This document shows positions 5,014-5,207 of a stretch of 5,207 nucleotides of DNA, piece after piece. The DNA comes from Gallionellaceae bacterium (lineage in GTDB: Bacteria; Pseudomonadota; Gammaproteobacteria; Burkholderiales; Gallionellaceae): contig JAUSKS010000040.1 in the NCBI GenBank assembly GCA_030646595.1, positions 1-5,207 on the forward strand, in the 5' to 3' direction. The notes under the pieces were generated by a model. It saw only the letters and a list, made by a program, of their open reading frames with translations. It was not told the origin of the DNA and did not search any database. Both the position numbers and the translations under genes were made by a program. Every line of letters begins with the position of its first letter. Positions within the stretch are counted from its first letter, which is position 1.

Positions 5014-5207
5014 CAATAACCTTAGCCACCACCCCCGCACCCACTGTCCGGCCGCCTTCACGTATCGCGAAGCGCAATCCCTCTTCCATCGCGACCGGCG
5101 CGATGAGGTTGACGGTGACGGAGACGTTGTCGCCCGGCATGACCATTTCAGTGCCCGCTGGCAGTTCAACCGCACCGGTGACGTCGGTGGTGCGGAAGTA
5201 GAATTGT
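5000..5207 (-). CDS. tuf: Elongation factor Tu, C-terminal 68 residues; 5' part outside window
   Basis: EF-Tu delivers aminoacyl-tRNA to the ribosome. Only the end of domain 3 is visible: [28 protein letters not shown] and the hallmark [19 protein letters not shown]. Proteobacterial EF-Tu normally ends soon after this block (E. coli KVLG, many others KIIE or similar). Here it reads KVIEEQD, then TGA (5002-5000). The last codons and the stop lie within a heptad-repeat array, so the usual stop directly after VIE seems to have been replaced, adding EQD. A tuf copy ahead of tRNA-Trp, secE and nusG corresponds to tufB; betaproteobacteria often carry a second copy in the str operon. No coding disruption is visible. 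Confidence 0.96.
   Translation of the reverse strand, partial: QFYFRTTDVTGAVELPAGTEMVMPGDNVSVTVNLIAPVAMEEGLRFAIREGGRTVGAGVVAKVIEEQD

Noticed and set aside
4975..5175. Minus-strand 66-codon frame over the tuf end
   Set aside because: It is one frame off from EF-Tu; its Arg/Ser-rich product is an out-of-frame reading of tuf and the repeat.

Overview
The window is the minus-strand start of the bacterial ribosomal-protein/RNA polymerase cluster, read right to left: tuf 3' end (EF-Tu), tRNA-Trp, secE, nusG, rplK, rplA, rplJ, rplL, and the 5' third of rpoB. All genes lie on the minus strand. I see no credible plus-strand gene. The gene order and protein sequences suggest a betaproteobacterium. A Nitrosomonadales/Gallionellaceae-like organism is my guess, at low confidence, because no marker can be compared here.

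Layout. 5000-5207: EF-Tu C-terminus. 4863-4938: tRNA-Trp(CCA). 4472-4819: secE. 3939-4472: nusG, overlapping the secE stop. 3801-3938: spacer with a heptad-repeat element and a candidate L1 operator. 3369-3800: rplK (GTG start). 2669-3367: rplA, 1 nt downstream of rplK. 2268-2668: a 401-bp spacer with a REP-like double hairpin, a possible weak promoter and a candidate L10 leader RNA carrying heptad repeats. 1764-2267: rplJ (TTG start). 1696-1763: spacer with a short copy of the same element. 1327-1695: rplL. 1161-1326: spacer with the rplL-rpoB attenuator hairpin. 3-1160: rpoB, running off the left edge. The genes supply translation (EF-Tu, tRNA-Trp, the L1/L11 and L10/L12 stalks), protein export (SecE) and transcription (NusG, RpoB), normally balanced by L1 and L10 feedback.

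Two things stand out. First, rpoB has a single in-frame amber codon (TAG, 576-578) where a conserved lysine is expected (E. coli K191). The frame stays open and RpoB-like for all 191 remaining codons, so this is one base change (AAG to TAG), not a decayed gene. Because rpoB is essential, it is either a sequence error or a real recoding/suppression case. Second, four spacers hold convergent arrays of 7-bp units, most with GAY at positions 3-5. They form imperfect hairpins, and three share a central TAAA(AA)CCRC-type motif. One array overlaps the tuf stop codon and seems to have added three residues to EF-Tu; another sits inside the apical part of the L10 leader. This looks like a family of intergenic elements that I do not recognise by name.
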